NCBI GenBank assembly: GCA_018661145.1
Contig: JABJIU010000148.1
Location: forward strand, 1-13,603
DNA: 13,603 nucleotides
Source: Pseudomonadota bacterium
GTDB taxonomy: Bacteria > Pseudomonadota > Gammaproteobacteria > Arenicellales > UBA868
Direction of reading: 5' to 3'
The notes under the pieces are model-generated. The model was given only the letters and a program-made list of their open reading frames with translations. It was not told the DNA's origin and did not search any database. The translations under genes and the position numbers were made by a program. Of this stretch, positions 6,669-13,603 are shown piece after piece (the first letter of the stretch is position 1; every line of letters begins with the position of its first letter).

Positions 6669-7319
6669 ATGACCCGCCCTTCGGCACCTTCTGCCCGTTC
6701 CAAAGTCCGACGCCTGCGCGAACTCGCGCGTTATGACCGGTCTAGCGTCAATGCCATTCTCGATGAAGCCACGGTGTGTCATGTGGGGTTTGTCGACGAG
6801 GGTCAACCCTTCGTGATCCCGACTGCCATCGCACGCATTGATGATCACGCATACATACACGGCAGCCGGGTCAGCAGAATGCTGAAACAGCTGGCGGCGG
6901 GAAGCTCGGCGTGTATCACCGTAACGCTGCTCGATGGGATCGTGGTGGCGCGCTCTGCTTTCAACTCTTCGATGAACTACCGCTCGGTTGTCATTCTCGG
7001 CAGTGGAGAAAAAGTCACCGGAGAAGACAAGAAAATTGCGTTGGATGCCTTCACCGAACATCTGATCCCCGGACGCACTGCCGACATTCGGGTATCCCGG
7101 TCGAAGGAACTGGCAGCAACGACCGTCGTACGATTCGGCCTTGGGGAAGCATCGGTCAAGATCAGTGAAGGCCCGCCAAGCGACGAAAAGTCTGACTATG
7201 AGAGCAACGTCTGGGCTGGCGTCATTCCGCTGAGACTCCAAAGCGGTAAGCCCCAGCCAGATCCTCGCTTGAAACCTGGCATTTCCATGCCAGCATATAT
7301 CGGTAAGCGAAAAACGTGA
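6669..7319 (+). CDS. Pyridoxamine 5'-phosphate oxidase-like flavin-nucleotide-binding protein
   Basis: A 216-residue protein of the pyridoxamine-phosphate-oxidase-like split-barrel family (Pyridox_ox_2 type). Characteristic stretches in order are HVGF (38-41), PFVIPT (47-52), YIHGS (62-66), SRML (69-72), TVTLLDG (84-90), ARSAF..SMNYRSV (94-107) and VWAGV (181-185). Such proteins bind FMN or a related flavin and are thought to act as cytosolic oxidoreductases, but the substrate of this subgroup is not known, and true vitamin B6 synthesis is unlikely. The RSAF-SSMNYRSV block is the most conserved part. No clear ribosome binding site precedes the ATG. It sits between gloB and the HyuAB gene on the same strand, so it is probably in the same operon. 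Confidence 0.88.
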   Translation: MTRPSAPSARSKVRRLRELARYDRSSVNAILDEATVCHVGFVDEGQPFVIPTAIARIDDHAYIHGSRVSRMLKQLAAGSSACITVTLLDGIVVARSAFNSSMNYRSVVILGSGEKVTGEDKKIALDAFTEHLIPGRTADIRVSRSKELAATTVVRFGLGEASVKISEGPPSDEKSDYESNVWAGVIPLRLQSGKPQPDPRLKPGISMPAYIGKRKT

Positions 7320-7371
7320 TTGGCTGCCGACCAAGATTGCCGACCGCTTCCACCGATCGTCGTTGAACAGC

Positions 7372-10300
7372 ATGAACAGCGCGGCGCGGATTGCGATTGA
7401 TATCGGTGGAACCTTTACCGATGCGGTCCTGCAGGTGGGCCCCACCCGCTATACCGCTAAGGTACTGACGACGACACACAATCCGGCCGAAGGATTCATG
7501 GAGGGGGTTTCACAACTGCTCTCGCAGTCGGGCACCTCTCCTGCTGATGTGGCGCTCATCACCCATGGCACCACGCTTGCCACCAATGCACTGATTGAGC
7601 GGCGCGGGGCAAAAACCGCGCTGATTGTGACCGAGGGGCATCGCGACTCTCTTGAGATCGGTTATGAAAACCGCTTCGATCAGTACAACTTTGATGCTGA
7701 TCGTCACCCGCCCCTGGTACCAAGGCGACTGCGCTGGACTGTGGCGGAGCGAGTCGATTATCGGGGGCAGATTCTCAGGCCTCTCGATGACGCCTCAGTT
7801 GAAGGCCTCGTTGAGCGCATTCGCGAGGCACAGATAGAAAGCGTTGCGGTAGGCCTACTGCATGCGTACGCCAACCCAGTTCACGAGCAGCGTATCCGGG
7901 ACCTACTGCAAAAGCATTTACCCGATATCGCCGTATCGCTTTCGAGTGAAGTCTGTCCCGAAATTCGCGAATACGAACGCCAGAGTACTGCCTGTGCCAA
8001 TGCGTATGTTCAGCCACTCATGGCGAGCTACCTGGTTGAGGTTCGCGAGCGTCTGGTCAGCGATGGCTTCAATTGTGCCTGCCTGCTGATGACCTCAGGG
8101 GGGCACCAGGTCACCATCGATACGGCGGCGGCCTTTCCGGTACGCCTGGTCGAATCAGGTCCTGCCGGCGGCGCCATCCTTGCCGCCCATATCGCCCGCA
8201 CTCTGGGCGAGTCCTCAATACTGTCCTTTGATATGGGTGGCACCACCGCGAAAATCTGCCTGATTGATGACTGCACCCTGCCGCTATCGCGAACCTTTGA
8301 GGTTGATCGTGCGCATCGTTTCATGAAGGGCAGCGGTATGCCGATCAAGATTCCCGTGGTCGACATGGTCGAAATCGGCGCTGGTGGTGGCTCACTGGCG
8401 AACGTCGATGACCTCGGCCGGGTCACCGTAGGGCCGGAGAGCGCCGGTGCCGAGCCAGGGCCTGCGTGCTATGGCCGCGGCGGTGAGAGCGCGGCCGTCA
8501 CCGATGCCAACCTCATGCTGGGCAGACTGGACGCTGACGAATTCGCCGGCGGGCGGATCCCGCTGAACACAACAGCCGCAAAACAGGCTATTCAAAACGC
8601 GGTTGGTAATGCATTGAAAACCGATGCCGCCGGCGGCGCCCAGGCGGTAATCGAAATTGTCGACGAAAACATGGCCAGCGCAGCGCGTGTGCATGCAGTT
8701 GAAAAAGGACTGGATGTAACCGAACGCACCCTAATCGCTTTCGGCGGAGGCGCACCGTTGCACGCGATCGCGGTGGCCCGCAAGCTCGGCATCGGTCGGG
8801 TGATCATTCCCCGGGACGCGGGTGTCGGATCTGCGATCGGGTTTTTGCTTGCCCCAGTCGCCTTCGAAGTTGTGCGCAGCCGCTTCACTCTGCTCGAGCA
8901 TCTCGAACCAGAAGCCATCAACGCTCTGTTTCAGGAAATGGAAGAGGAAGCAGGCGCGACGGTACGCCTCGGTGCAGGTGATGCGTCCATATCGACGGTC
9001 CGGCATGCCTTTATCCGCTATGCAGGCCAGGGACACGAAATCAAGATCCAGCTTCCGGATCGGCCGTTGGCCGCCGACGACCACAAAACGATTGCTCAGA
9101 CCTTCGATAAAGCCTACCGGGCCCAGTATGGCCAGGGCATCCCCGGGGTACCTCTTGAAATCCTGACCTGGTCACTCACGGCATCAGCTCCGGTGAGTGA
9201 AGACATCCGCGCGCAGATTGAACACGCATCACCTGAAACACAGCAAAGCGCCCGCCAGCGCATGGTTTGGATGCCGGGAACCGACCATCCAGCCGAATGC
9301 TCGGTGGTTGCCCGACAAGCGGTCTCAGCAGCACATCCGGTTACAGGCCCCGCCGTCATCACCGAAGACCAGACCACGCTGGTGGTGCCCGCAGGGTGGA
9401 CGCTCGACGCAAACGCGTATGGTGACCTTGTGGCAACGACAGACCTTGCAGCGTTAGAAGATCTGCAGGCGTCTTCCGTATCAAACGCAATTCAGCGTCA
9501 GGTTGTCTGGAACCGCCTCATCAGTATTGTCGAAGAACAGGCCCAGGCTCTGATCCGCACAGCCTTCTCAACCACCGTACGCGAGGCCGGCGATCTTTCT
9601 GCCGGCATCTTTGATCTCTATGGACGTATGCTGGCACAGGCCGTCACCGGCACGCCGGGTCACGTCAACGCCATGGCGACCTCAGTCGGCTATTTTCTTG
9701 AAGAGATACCGCTGGAGCGTATGCAGCCTGGCGATGTGTACGTCACCAACGATCCCTGGCTTGGCACCGGTCATCTTTTTGACTTCACAGTTGTGACTCC
9801 CGCCTTTATAGGTGATCGTCTCGTGGGGCTCCTGGCCTCGACAGTGCACGTCGTCGACATCGGCGGCAGGGGCTTTGGACCCGACGCCGGCCAGGTCTTT
9901 GAAGAGGGGCTGTGTATACCGATCCTGCCGCTGTTTGAGCAGGGCGAACCGTCTGAGGCCGTAATGGCAATCGTGCGTGCCAATGTGCGGGAGCCCGATC
10001 AGGTCATCGGCGATCTGTATTCTCTGACGGTAGGCAACGCGGTCGGGTGCAACAGACTGGCTGAGATGATGCAGGAATTCGCTTTAAATGATCTTGAAGA
10101 GATCAGTGAACATATCATTTCCCGCTCCCGCAGGGCGGTTCTCGATGAAGTCGCAGGACTGCCGAAGGGTACCTGGACTCACGAGATGACCGTGGACGGT
10201 TACGGCGAACCGGTAACACTGAAAGCGAGTCTCACCATCAGCAAGCAGGGTATCGAGGTTGACTTCGACGGGACCTCTGCCGTCTCACCTTTCGGGATTA

Positions 10301-11094
10301 ACGTGCCGCTTAGTTATACACAGGCCTACGCGTCCTTCGGGGTACGCTGTATCATCGCTTCAGCGATCCCCAATAACGCCGGGTCGCTGGAACCGATCCA
10401 GGTCAGTGCACCGGAAGGGTGCATCCTCAACGCGCCACGGCCACACGCAGTGGCCGTGCGCCACGTGATCGGTCAGATGCTGCCGGATGTGGTCCTCGGG
10501 TGCCTGGAAAAAGCCCTGCCGGGACGAGCCCCGGCGGAGGGCAGTTCAAGTCTGTGGAATCCGATGATGACCGGGGGCCCAGGCCTTCTGGACGGTGCCG
10601 ATTACGGTGATGCCACACCGTTTTCAGTCACCATTTTTCACTCAGGTGGTACCGGAGCGCGCCCCTGGCGAGACGGTCTTTCCGCAACCGCCTTCCCGTC
10701 CGGCGTGCGTAACACCCCTGTCGAAATCACTGAGTCCATTGCGCCTGTGATCTTCCACCAAAAGGAACTGCGCGAAGGCTCCGGCGGGGACGGGCAATAT
10801 CGCGGCGGACACGGACAGGTGATTGAAATCTCACATGCCGAGGGTGCGCCCTTTGCCATCTATGCACTTTTTGACCGGGTGGATCACCCGGCGCGGGGCC
10901 GCCACGGGGGCAGCGACGGCGTTGCGGGTACAGTCTGTCTCACCAGTGGCAAAAAACTCAAAACCAAAGGCAAGCAGATCATTCCGGCCGGTGAGCACCT
11001 ACTGATGGAACTGCCCGGCGGGGGCGGGTATGGCGACCCGGCCAAGCGCGACCCGGCGCTTCGACAAAGAGATCAGGATAACGATCTCGAATAG
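7372..11094 (+). CDS. Fused HyuA-HyuB protein, 5-oxoprolinase/N-methylhydantoinase family ATP-dependent amidohydrolase
   Basis: A 1240-residue protein carrying both subunits of the hydantoinase/oxoprolinase family in one chain, the same layout and near the same length as eukaryotic 5-oxoprolinase (about 1288). HyuA part (1 to about 700): ATPase-type DIGGTFTD (10-17), HGTTLATNAL, EIREYERQST, ESGPAGG, FDMGGTTAK (286-294), GAGGGS (336-341) and GPACYGRGG. HyuB part (from about 704): VWNRL, NDPWLGTGH (793-801), VDIGGRG, RGRHGG and the terminal PGGGGYGDP. Members hydrolyse cyclic amides or drive related ATP-dependent chemistry (5-oxoproline, N-methylhydantoin, acetophenone carboxylation); which applies cannot be read here. 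The HyuB loop NDPWLGTGH departs from the common NDPY-x-GGTH form. ATG 7372 is preferred over TTG 7363. It is 52 bp after the PNPOx-like gene and converges on the TMADH-like gene with a 9-bp gap. Confidence 0.92.
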   Translation: MNSAARIAIDIGGTFTDAVLQVGPTRYTAKVLTTTHNPAEGFMEGVSQLLSQSGTSPADVALITHGTTLATNALIERRGAKTALIVTEGHRDSLEIGYENRFDQYNFDADRHPPLVPRRLRWTVAERVDYRGQILRPLDDASVEGLVERIREAQIESVAVGLLHAYANPVHEQRIRDLLQKHLPDIAVSLSSEVCPEIREYERQSTACANAYVQPLMASYLVEVRERLVSDGFNCACLLMTSGGHQVTIDTAAAFPVRLVESGPAGGAILAAHIARTLGESSILSFDMGGTTAKICLIDDCTLPLSRTFEVDRAHRFMKGSGMPIKIPVVDMVEIGAGGGSLANVDDLGRVTVGPESAGAEPGPACYGRGGESAAVTDANLMLGRLDADEFAGGRIPLNTTAAKQAIQNAVGNALKTDAAGGAQAVIEIVDENMASAARVHAVEKGLDVTERTLIAFGGGAPLHAIAVARKLGIGRVIIPRDAGVGSAIGFLLAPVAFEVVRSRFTLLEHLEPEAINALFQEMEEEAGATVRLGAGDASISTVRHAFIRYAGQGHEIKIQLPDRPLAADDHKTIAQTFDKAYRAQYGQGIPGVPLEILTWSLTASAPVSEDIRAQIEHASPETQQSARQRMVWMPGTDHPAECSVVARQAVSAAHPVTGPAVITEDQTTLVVPAGWTLDANAYGDLVATTDLAALEDLQASSVSNAIQRQVVWNRLISIVEEQAQALIRTAFSTTVREAGDLSAGIFDLYGRMLAQAVTGTPGHVNAMATSVGYFLEEIPLERMQPGDVYVTNDPWLGTGHLFDFTVVTPAFIGDRLVGLLASTVHVVDIGGRGFGPDAGQVFEEGLCIPILPLFEQGEPSEAVMAIVRANVREPDQVIGDLYSLTVGNAVGCNRLAEMMQEFALNDLEEISEHIISRSRRAVLDEVAGLPKGTWTHEMTVDGYGEPVTLKASLTISKQGIEVDFDGTSAVSPFGINVPLSYTQAYASFGVRCIIASAIPNNAGSLEPIQVSAPEGCILNAPRPHAVAVRHVIGQMLPDVVLGCLEKALPGRAPAEGSSSLWNPMMTGGPGLLDGADYGDATPFSVTIFHSGGTGARPWRDGLSATAFPSGVRNTPVEITESIAPVIFHQKELREGSGGDGQYRGGHGQVIEISHAEGAPFAIYALFDRVDHPARGRHGGSDGVAGTVCLTSGKKLKTKGKQIIPAGEHLLMELPGGGGYGDPAKRDPALRQRDQDNDLE

Positions 11095-11097
11095 CCG

Positions 11098-11111
11098 GGC
11101 CCCTCAGGGCC
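11098..11111. terminator. Short GC hairpin between convergent genes
   Basis: GGCCC (11098-11102) and GGGCC (11107-11111) pair around a 4-nt loop exactly in the 9-bp gap between the HyuAB stop and the TMADH-like stop. Being symmetric, it could slow both polymerases, but neither strand has a T-run after it, so it is a weak candidate at best. Confidence 0.25.
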
Positions 11112-13176
11112 GATCAATAATGGATTGTTCACGCTTGAAGGGCACGCTGTCAGGATCCGGTCGGTTGTCCATCTCCCGGGCGGCCCGATGGCCATCGTAG
11201 ACTGCCGCTGCGATGGTGCTGGGCGCCATGCAGTCGCCGATGCGTAAAAGACCGAAGGGCAGTTCATCCAACTGTTCCTGCGCCTCTCCTGCCAGCGAAA
11301 AGTAAAGACTGTTCTGGGGCGCACGCAAAGTCACCATCACCAACGCAGGCGTCTCGACCGAAAGCAGCCGGTCTGTCGTGTTGCAGGCAAAACTAACCGA
11401 GTCAGAAGCGACACCAGTGATGGTATGTTTTACGATCAACGTCACACCCCGATCGAGTAAAGCCTTTTCGATGCGGTGCTGTTCCATGGTGTTCTGTGTC
11501 CAACAGGAGACTTCGGGACCCGGCGTCACCAGAGTTACCGTCTTGCCGCCGTCGGCCAACAGTTGCGCAATCACCCCGCCCATATAGTAATGGTCATCGT
11601 CGTAGACCAACACTGAGTCAGTGCTGGGCAACTGTCCCGCCATGATGTCATCCGGGGTGAAGCACTGTGCGTGATTCGCGATGCCCGGGATGGGCGCGTG
11701 CGTTGCCCGACCCAGGCCATCAGCCCGCCACCTGGACCCGGTTGCGATCAGTACCTGCTCGGCACCGAACTCCAGAACAGTTTCCCGATCCATCTCACTA
11801 CCCGGAAAGAAACTCACGTTGGTGAGTTTTGCGATCTGTCCAAGGCGGTAATCACTGACCCGTTTATAACTCGAAAGACCAGGCAGCCCGGACTCAAGTG
11901 CTGCCCGGCCGCCGCCATCACCGCTGTCGGCGAGAGCCACTTCATATCCGCGCTGGCCGAGACTCATAGCGGCTTCCAGTCCGGCCGGCCCTGCGCCCAC
12001 CACCAGCACCTTTTCGCTTTCTCCCCGTTGCTCAATGATCTCCGGATGCCAACCCCGGCGCCACTCTTCGCCCATGGTGGGATTCTGGGTACAACGGATC
12101 GGTGACTGCGTCCAATCGCCACTCACACAAATGTTGCAGCCGATGCATTCACGGATGTCTTCGATTCGTCCTTCTTCGATCTTGCGCGGTAAAAAGGGAT
12201 CGGCAATGGAGGGGCGGGCGGCCCCGATCATATCCAGAACACCACGTTTAATCTGGGAGACCATGGCGTCGGCTGAGGTAAAACGTCCAACGCCGACCAC
12301 GGGCTTGCTGGTCACCTGTTTTACAAACGCCACGTAGGATTCCTGGCTGCCCTCTTCTTCAAACCGTGCGGTCACTGAGTCGTTGGCCCAGTCGCTGACA
12401 TTGACATCCCACAGGTCCGGCAGTTCAGCCAACATCTCGACCACCTCCCGACCCTCTGCACCGCTGGTAATACCATCGTCCCCCAGCATTTCGTCAACCG
12501 CGAACCGGATCGCCACCCCACAGCGGTCACCGACTGCTTCCTTAGTATCTTCCAACAGTTCCCGGGTCAGGCGCACTCGGTTCTCCAATGAACCGCCGTA
12601 CTCATCCGTCCGTCGGTTATGCCGGCGGCTGATGAAGTGCATCGGCAGGGAAAGATCATGGCCTGCGTAGACATAGACAATGTCGAAACCCGCGTCTCGG
12701 GCGCGGATGGCCGCCTGGCGATGCCAGCGCCTGACATCAGCAATATCCCTCCGGGTCATGGCACAGGCCTGCACCGGATCAAAACTGTTGACCCCGCTGT
12801 CAGAGACACCCATTACCGGTAGCCGTGAGTAGCGGTTGGAAACGTTATGACCGCTGTGCACCAGTTCGACAGCGGCCAGCGCACCGTACTCGTGTACCTG
12901 CTCGGCCATCAGTGCCAGGCGGTCCTGGTCTCCCTGATCCCACAGCCTTGCCTCCCGGTAGGGCATCACATCAGTCGAGGCATGAATATCACACTCCTCT
13001 GTTGCCACGACCGCCCAGCCGCCCTCAGCTTTCATCGCACGCATGCCGGCTACGCTGTTGGGCATGGTATGACCCATCCCGTTGCAATGGGGTACCTGGT
13101 AGAAGCGGTTTCGTGCGGTGACCGGGCCAATAGCCACGGGTTCGAACAGCACGTCATAGCGTGGATCGCGAGTCAT
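11104..13176 (-). CDS. Trimethylamine/dimethylamine dehydrogenase-family iron-sulfur flavoprotein, substrate unassigned
   Basis: A 690-residue two-part flavoenzyme: an old-yellow-enzyme barrel (1 to about 340), a 4Fe-4S site, then an ADP/NAD(P)-binding-type domain starting with VLVVGAGPAG. It opens like trimethylamine dehydrogenase (TRDPRYDVLFEP...RNRFYQVPHC), and Cys31 matches the Cys that carries covalent FMN there. Cys344, Cys347, Cys350 and Cys362 (CIGCNIC...CTQN) match the cluster ligands. Catalytic Tyr170, His173 and Asp266 are kept. Of the aromatic cage for the methylated amine, Trp263 is kept, Trp355 lies one residue off register, and the Tyr60 position is Glu61. It probably oxidatively demethylates a different amine or betaine, passing electrons to an electron-transfer flavoprotein. 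The start at 13176 follows AAGGGGAG, and an earlier in-frame ATG (13257) would overlap the upstream gene. The upstream glycosyltransferase is 46 bp away. Confidence 0.9.
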   Translation of the reverse strand: MTRDPRYDVLFEPVAIGPVTARNRFYQVPHCNGMGHTMPNSVAGMRAMKAEGGWAVVATEECDIHASTDVMPYREARLWDQGDQDRLALMAEQVHEYGALAAVELVHSGHNVSNRYSRLPVMGVSDSGVNSFDPVQACAMTRRDIADVRRWHRQAAIRARDAGFDIVYVYAGHDLSLPMHFISRRHNRRTDEYGGSLENRVRLTRELLEDTKEAVGDRCGVAIRFAVDEMLGDDGITSGAEGREVVEMLAELPDLWDVNVSDWANDSVTARFEEEGSQESYVAFVKQVTSKPVVGVGRFTSADAMVSQIKRGVLDMIGAARPSIADPFLPRKIEEGRIEDIRECIGCNICVSGDWTQSPIRCTQNPTMGEEWRRGWHPEIIEQRGESEKVLVVGAGPAGLEAAMSLGQRGYEVALADSGDGGGRAALESGLPGLSSYKRVSDYRLGQIAKLTNVSFFPGSEMDRETVLEFGAEQVLIATGSRWRADGLGRATHAPIPGIANHAQCFTPDDIMAGQLPSTDSVLVYDDDHYYMGGVIAQLLADGGKTVTLVTPGPEVSCWTQNTMEQHRIEKALLDRGVTLIVKHTITGVASDSVSFACNTTDRLLSVETPALVMVTLRAPQNSLYFSLAGEAQEQLDELPFGLLRIGDCMAPSTIAAAVYDGHRAAREMDNRPDPDSVPFKREQSIIDRP

Positions 13177-13180
13177 CAAT

Positions 13181-13188
13181 CTCCCCTT
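13181..13188 (-). promoter_or_regulatory. Ribosome binding site of the TMADH-like gene (decides the start)
   Basis: On the minus strand AAGGGGAG lies 4 nt before the ATG at 13176. It supports this start, which also begins exactly where similarity to trimethylamine dehydrogenase begins. Confidence 0.75.
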
Positions 13189-13222
13189 TACTCTATTTTT
13201 CTGTTGTCGTCCGGGCAGGCTG

Positions 13223-13603
13223 TCAGTGCACCCGGTATTCGCTTTTCTTAAGCACACCCCGCCAGCAGCGCGGGCGAGTGGTCAGTGCTTTTTCAATCCG
13301 TCGCGCGGCACGCACAAAAACTCGGGCCAAAATAAAAGCGCGAAACTTGAGCCCATTGTAGGAAACAATCGAAAAGTAGATCGGCTGGTAACGCCAAAGC
13401 GCATAAGGGTCTTTGCCCGCAAGGCCGGGTCCGTGAAAAGAACGCAGTGCACTCAGGGTGTCGAAATCCACCTTGGCGTCGCGCGTCGCCGATTCAAAGT
13501 GCATAAGTCGGATGCCCGGCGCAGTAATACAGCGCATGCCCCGTGCACGGGCACGCAGACAGAAATCAACATCCTGGAAACTGTTGGGAAAGGCTTCAGA
13601 AAA
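13223..13603 (-). CDS. C-terminal part of a family 2 glycosyltransferase (partial, 5' end outside window)
   Basis: The minus-strand frame is open from the right edge to a TGA at 13223-13225 and encodes 126 residues, continuing beyond the internal ATG at 13537. It begins FSEAFPNSFQDVDFCLRARA and continues with RCITAPGIRLMHFESATRD. A Phe/Pro-rich segment, then a QDVDFCLR acidic motif, then a His-x-Glu-Ser about 20 residues later is the typical end of the catalytic domain in GT2 (GT-A fold) enzymes that add sugars to surface polysaccharide or O-antigen. The remaining tail holds a conserved-looking YALWRYQPIYF stretch and basic residues, and no membrane segment is obvious. Donor and acceptor are unknown. 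It lies 46 bp upstream of the TMADH-like gene, a chance or loosely coupled neighbour. Confidence 0.8.
   Translation of the reverse strand, partial: FSEAFPNSFQDVDFCLRARARGMRCITAPGIRLMHFESATRDAKVDFDTLSALRSFHGPGLAGKDPYALWRYQPIYFSIVSYNGLKFRAFILARVFVRAARRIEKALTTRPRCWRGVLKKSEYRVH

Noticed and set aside
7325..7345. Direct repeat TGCCGACC (two copies, 13 bp apart) before the HyuAB gene
   Set aside because: Short, GC-rich and only two copies; consistent with chance, with no promoter around it.
6666..7445. 259-codon open frame on - across the PNPOx-like gene
   Set aside because: No family features; the + strand protein matches a known family along its whole length.
13211..13235. CCGGG/CCCGG inverted repeat (15-nt loop) between the glycosyltransferase and TMADH-like genes
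   Set aside because: Stem is only 5 bp with a long loop and no T-run on the minus strand, so it is not a supported terminator.
13177..13257. Longer start for the TMADH-like gene at 13257
   Set aside because: It would overlap the glycosyltransferase end, adds 27 residues with no family counterpart, and ignores the good ribosome binding site before 13176.

Overview
The window looks like chromosomal DNA of a proteobacterium. A gammaproteobacterium is most likely, perhaps a marine or uncultivated lineage: coding density is high, GC is moderately high, and there is a classical lipoprotein signal plus a typical gammaproteobacterial DUF1244-gloB pair. The lineage is inferred from protein character only. 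I see no rRNA, tRNA, CRISPR array, insertion sequence, phage gene or plasmid gene. Twelve genes are supported, two of them cut by the window edges.

Layout. (1) Positions 2-112: C-terminal tail of a LysE/RhtB-type exporter on +. (2) 113-327: AT-rich intergenic region with promoter-like and operator-like sequence. (3) 328-3908, +: a classical SDR dehydrogenase, an IMP dehydrogenase/GMP reductase-family protein with CBS domains and an altered catalytic loop, and an AbrB-family membrane protein. (4) 3863-5260, -: a lipoprotein of unknown family followed 6 bp later by a YeeZ-like NAD(P)-binding epimerase-type protein. The latter converges on and overlaps the AbrB gene by 46 bp. (5) 5261-5523: divergent promoter region. 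(6) 5524-11094, +: DUF1244 protein, hydroxyacylglutathione hydrolase (gloB), a pyridoxamine-phosphate-oxidase-like flavin-binding protein, and a large fused HyuA-HyuB (5-oxoprolinase/hydantoinase-type) ATPase. (7) 11104-13603, -: a trimethylamine/dimethylamine dehydrogenase-family iron-sulfur flavoprotein, preceded by the C-terminal end of a family 2 glycosyltransferase.

How the genes may work together. The 5524-11094 block has a possible glutathione theme: gloB releases glutathione from S-D-lactoylglutathione, and the HyuAB fusion resembles 5-oxoprolinase, which returns 5-oxoproline to glutamate. A competing reading pairs the HyuAB protein with the adjacent convergent TMADH-like enzyme in breakdown of an N-methylated or cyclic amide nitrogen compound. 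The SDR/IMPDH-like/AbrB cluster looks like a small accessory catabolic or salvage operon rather than the usual guaBA locus.

The points most worth checking are the altered loop of the IMPDH-like protein, the changed substrate pocket of the TMADH-like enzyme, and the repeated TGCGGTGC motif upstream of the SDR. I found no clear evidence of a wholly new multi-gene system. The novelty is in divergent members of known families and their combinations.
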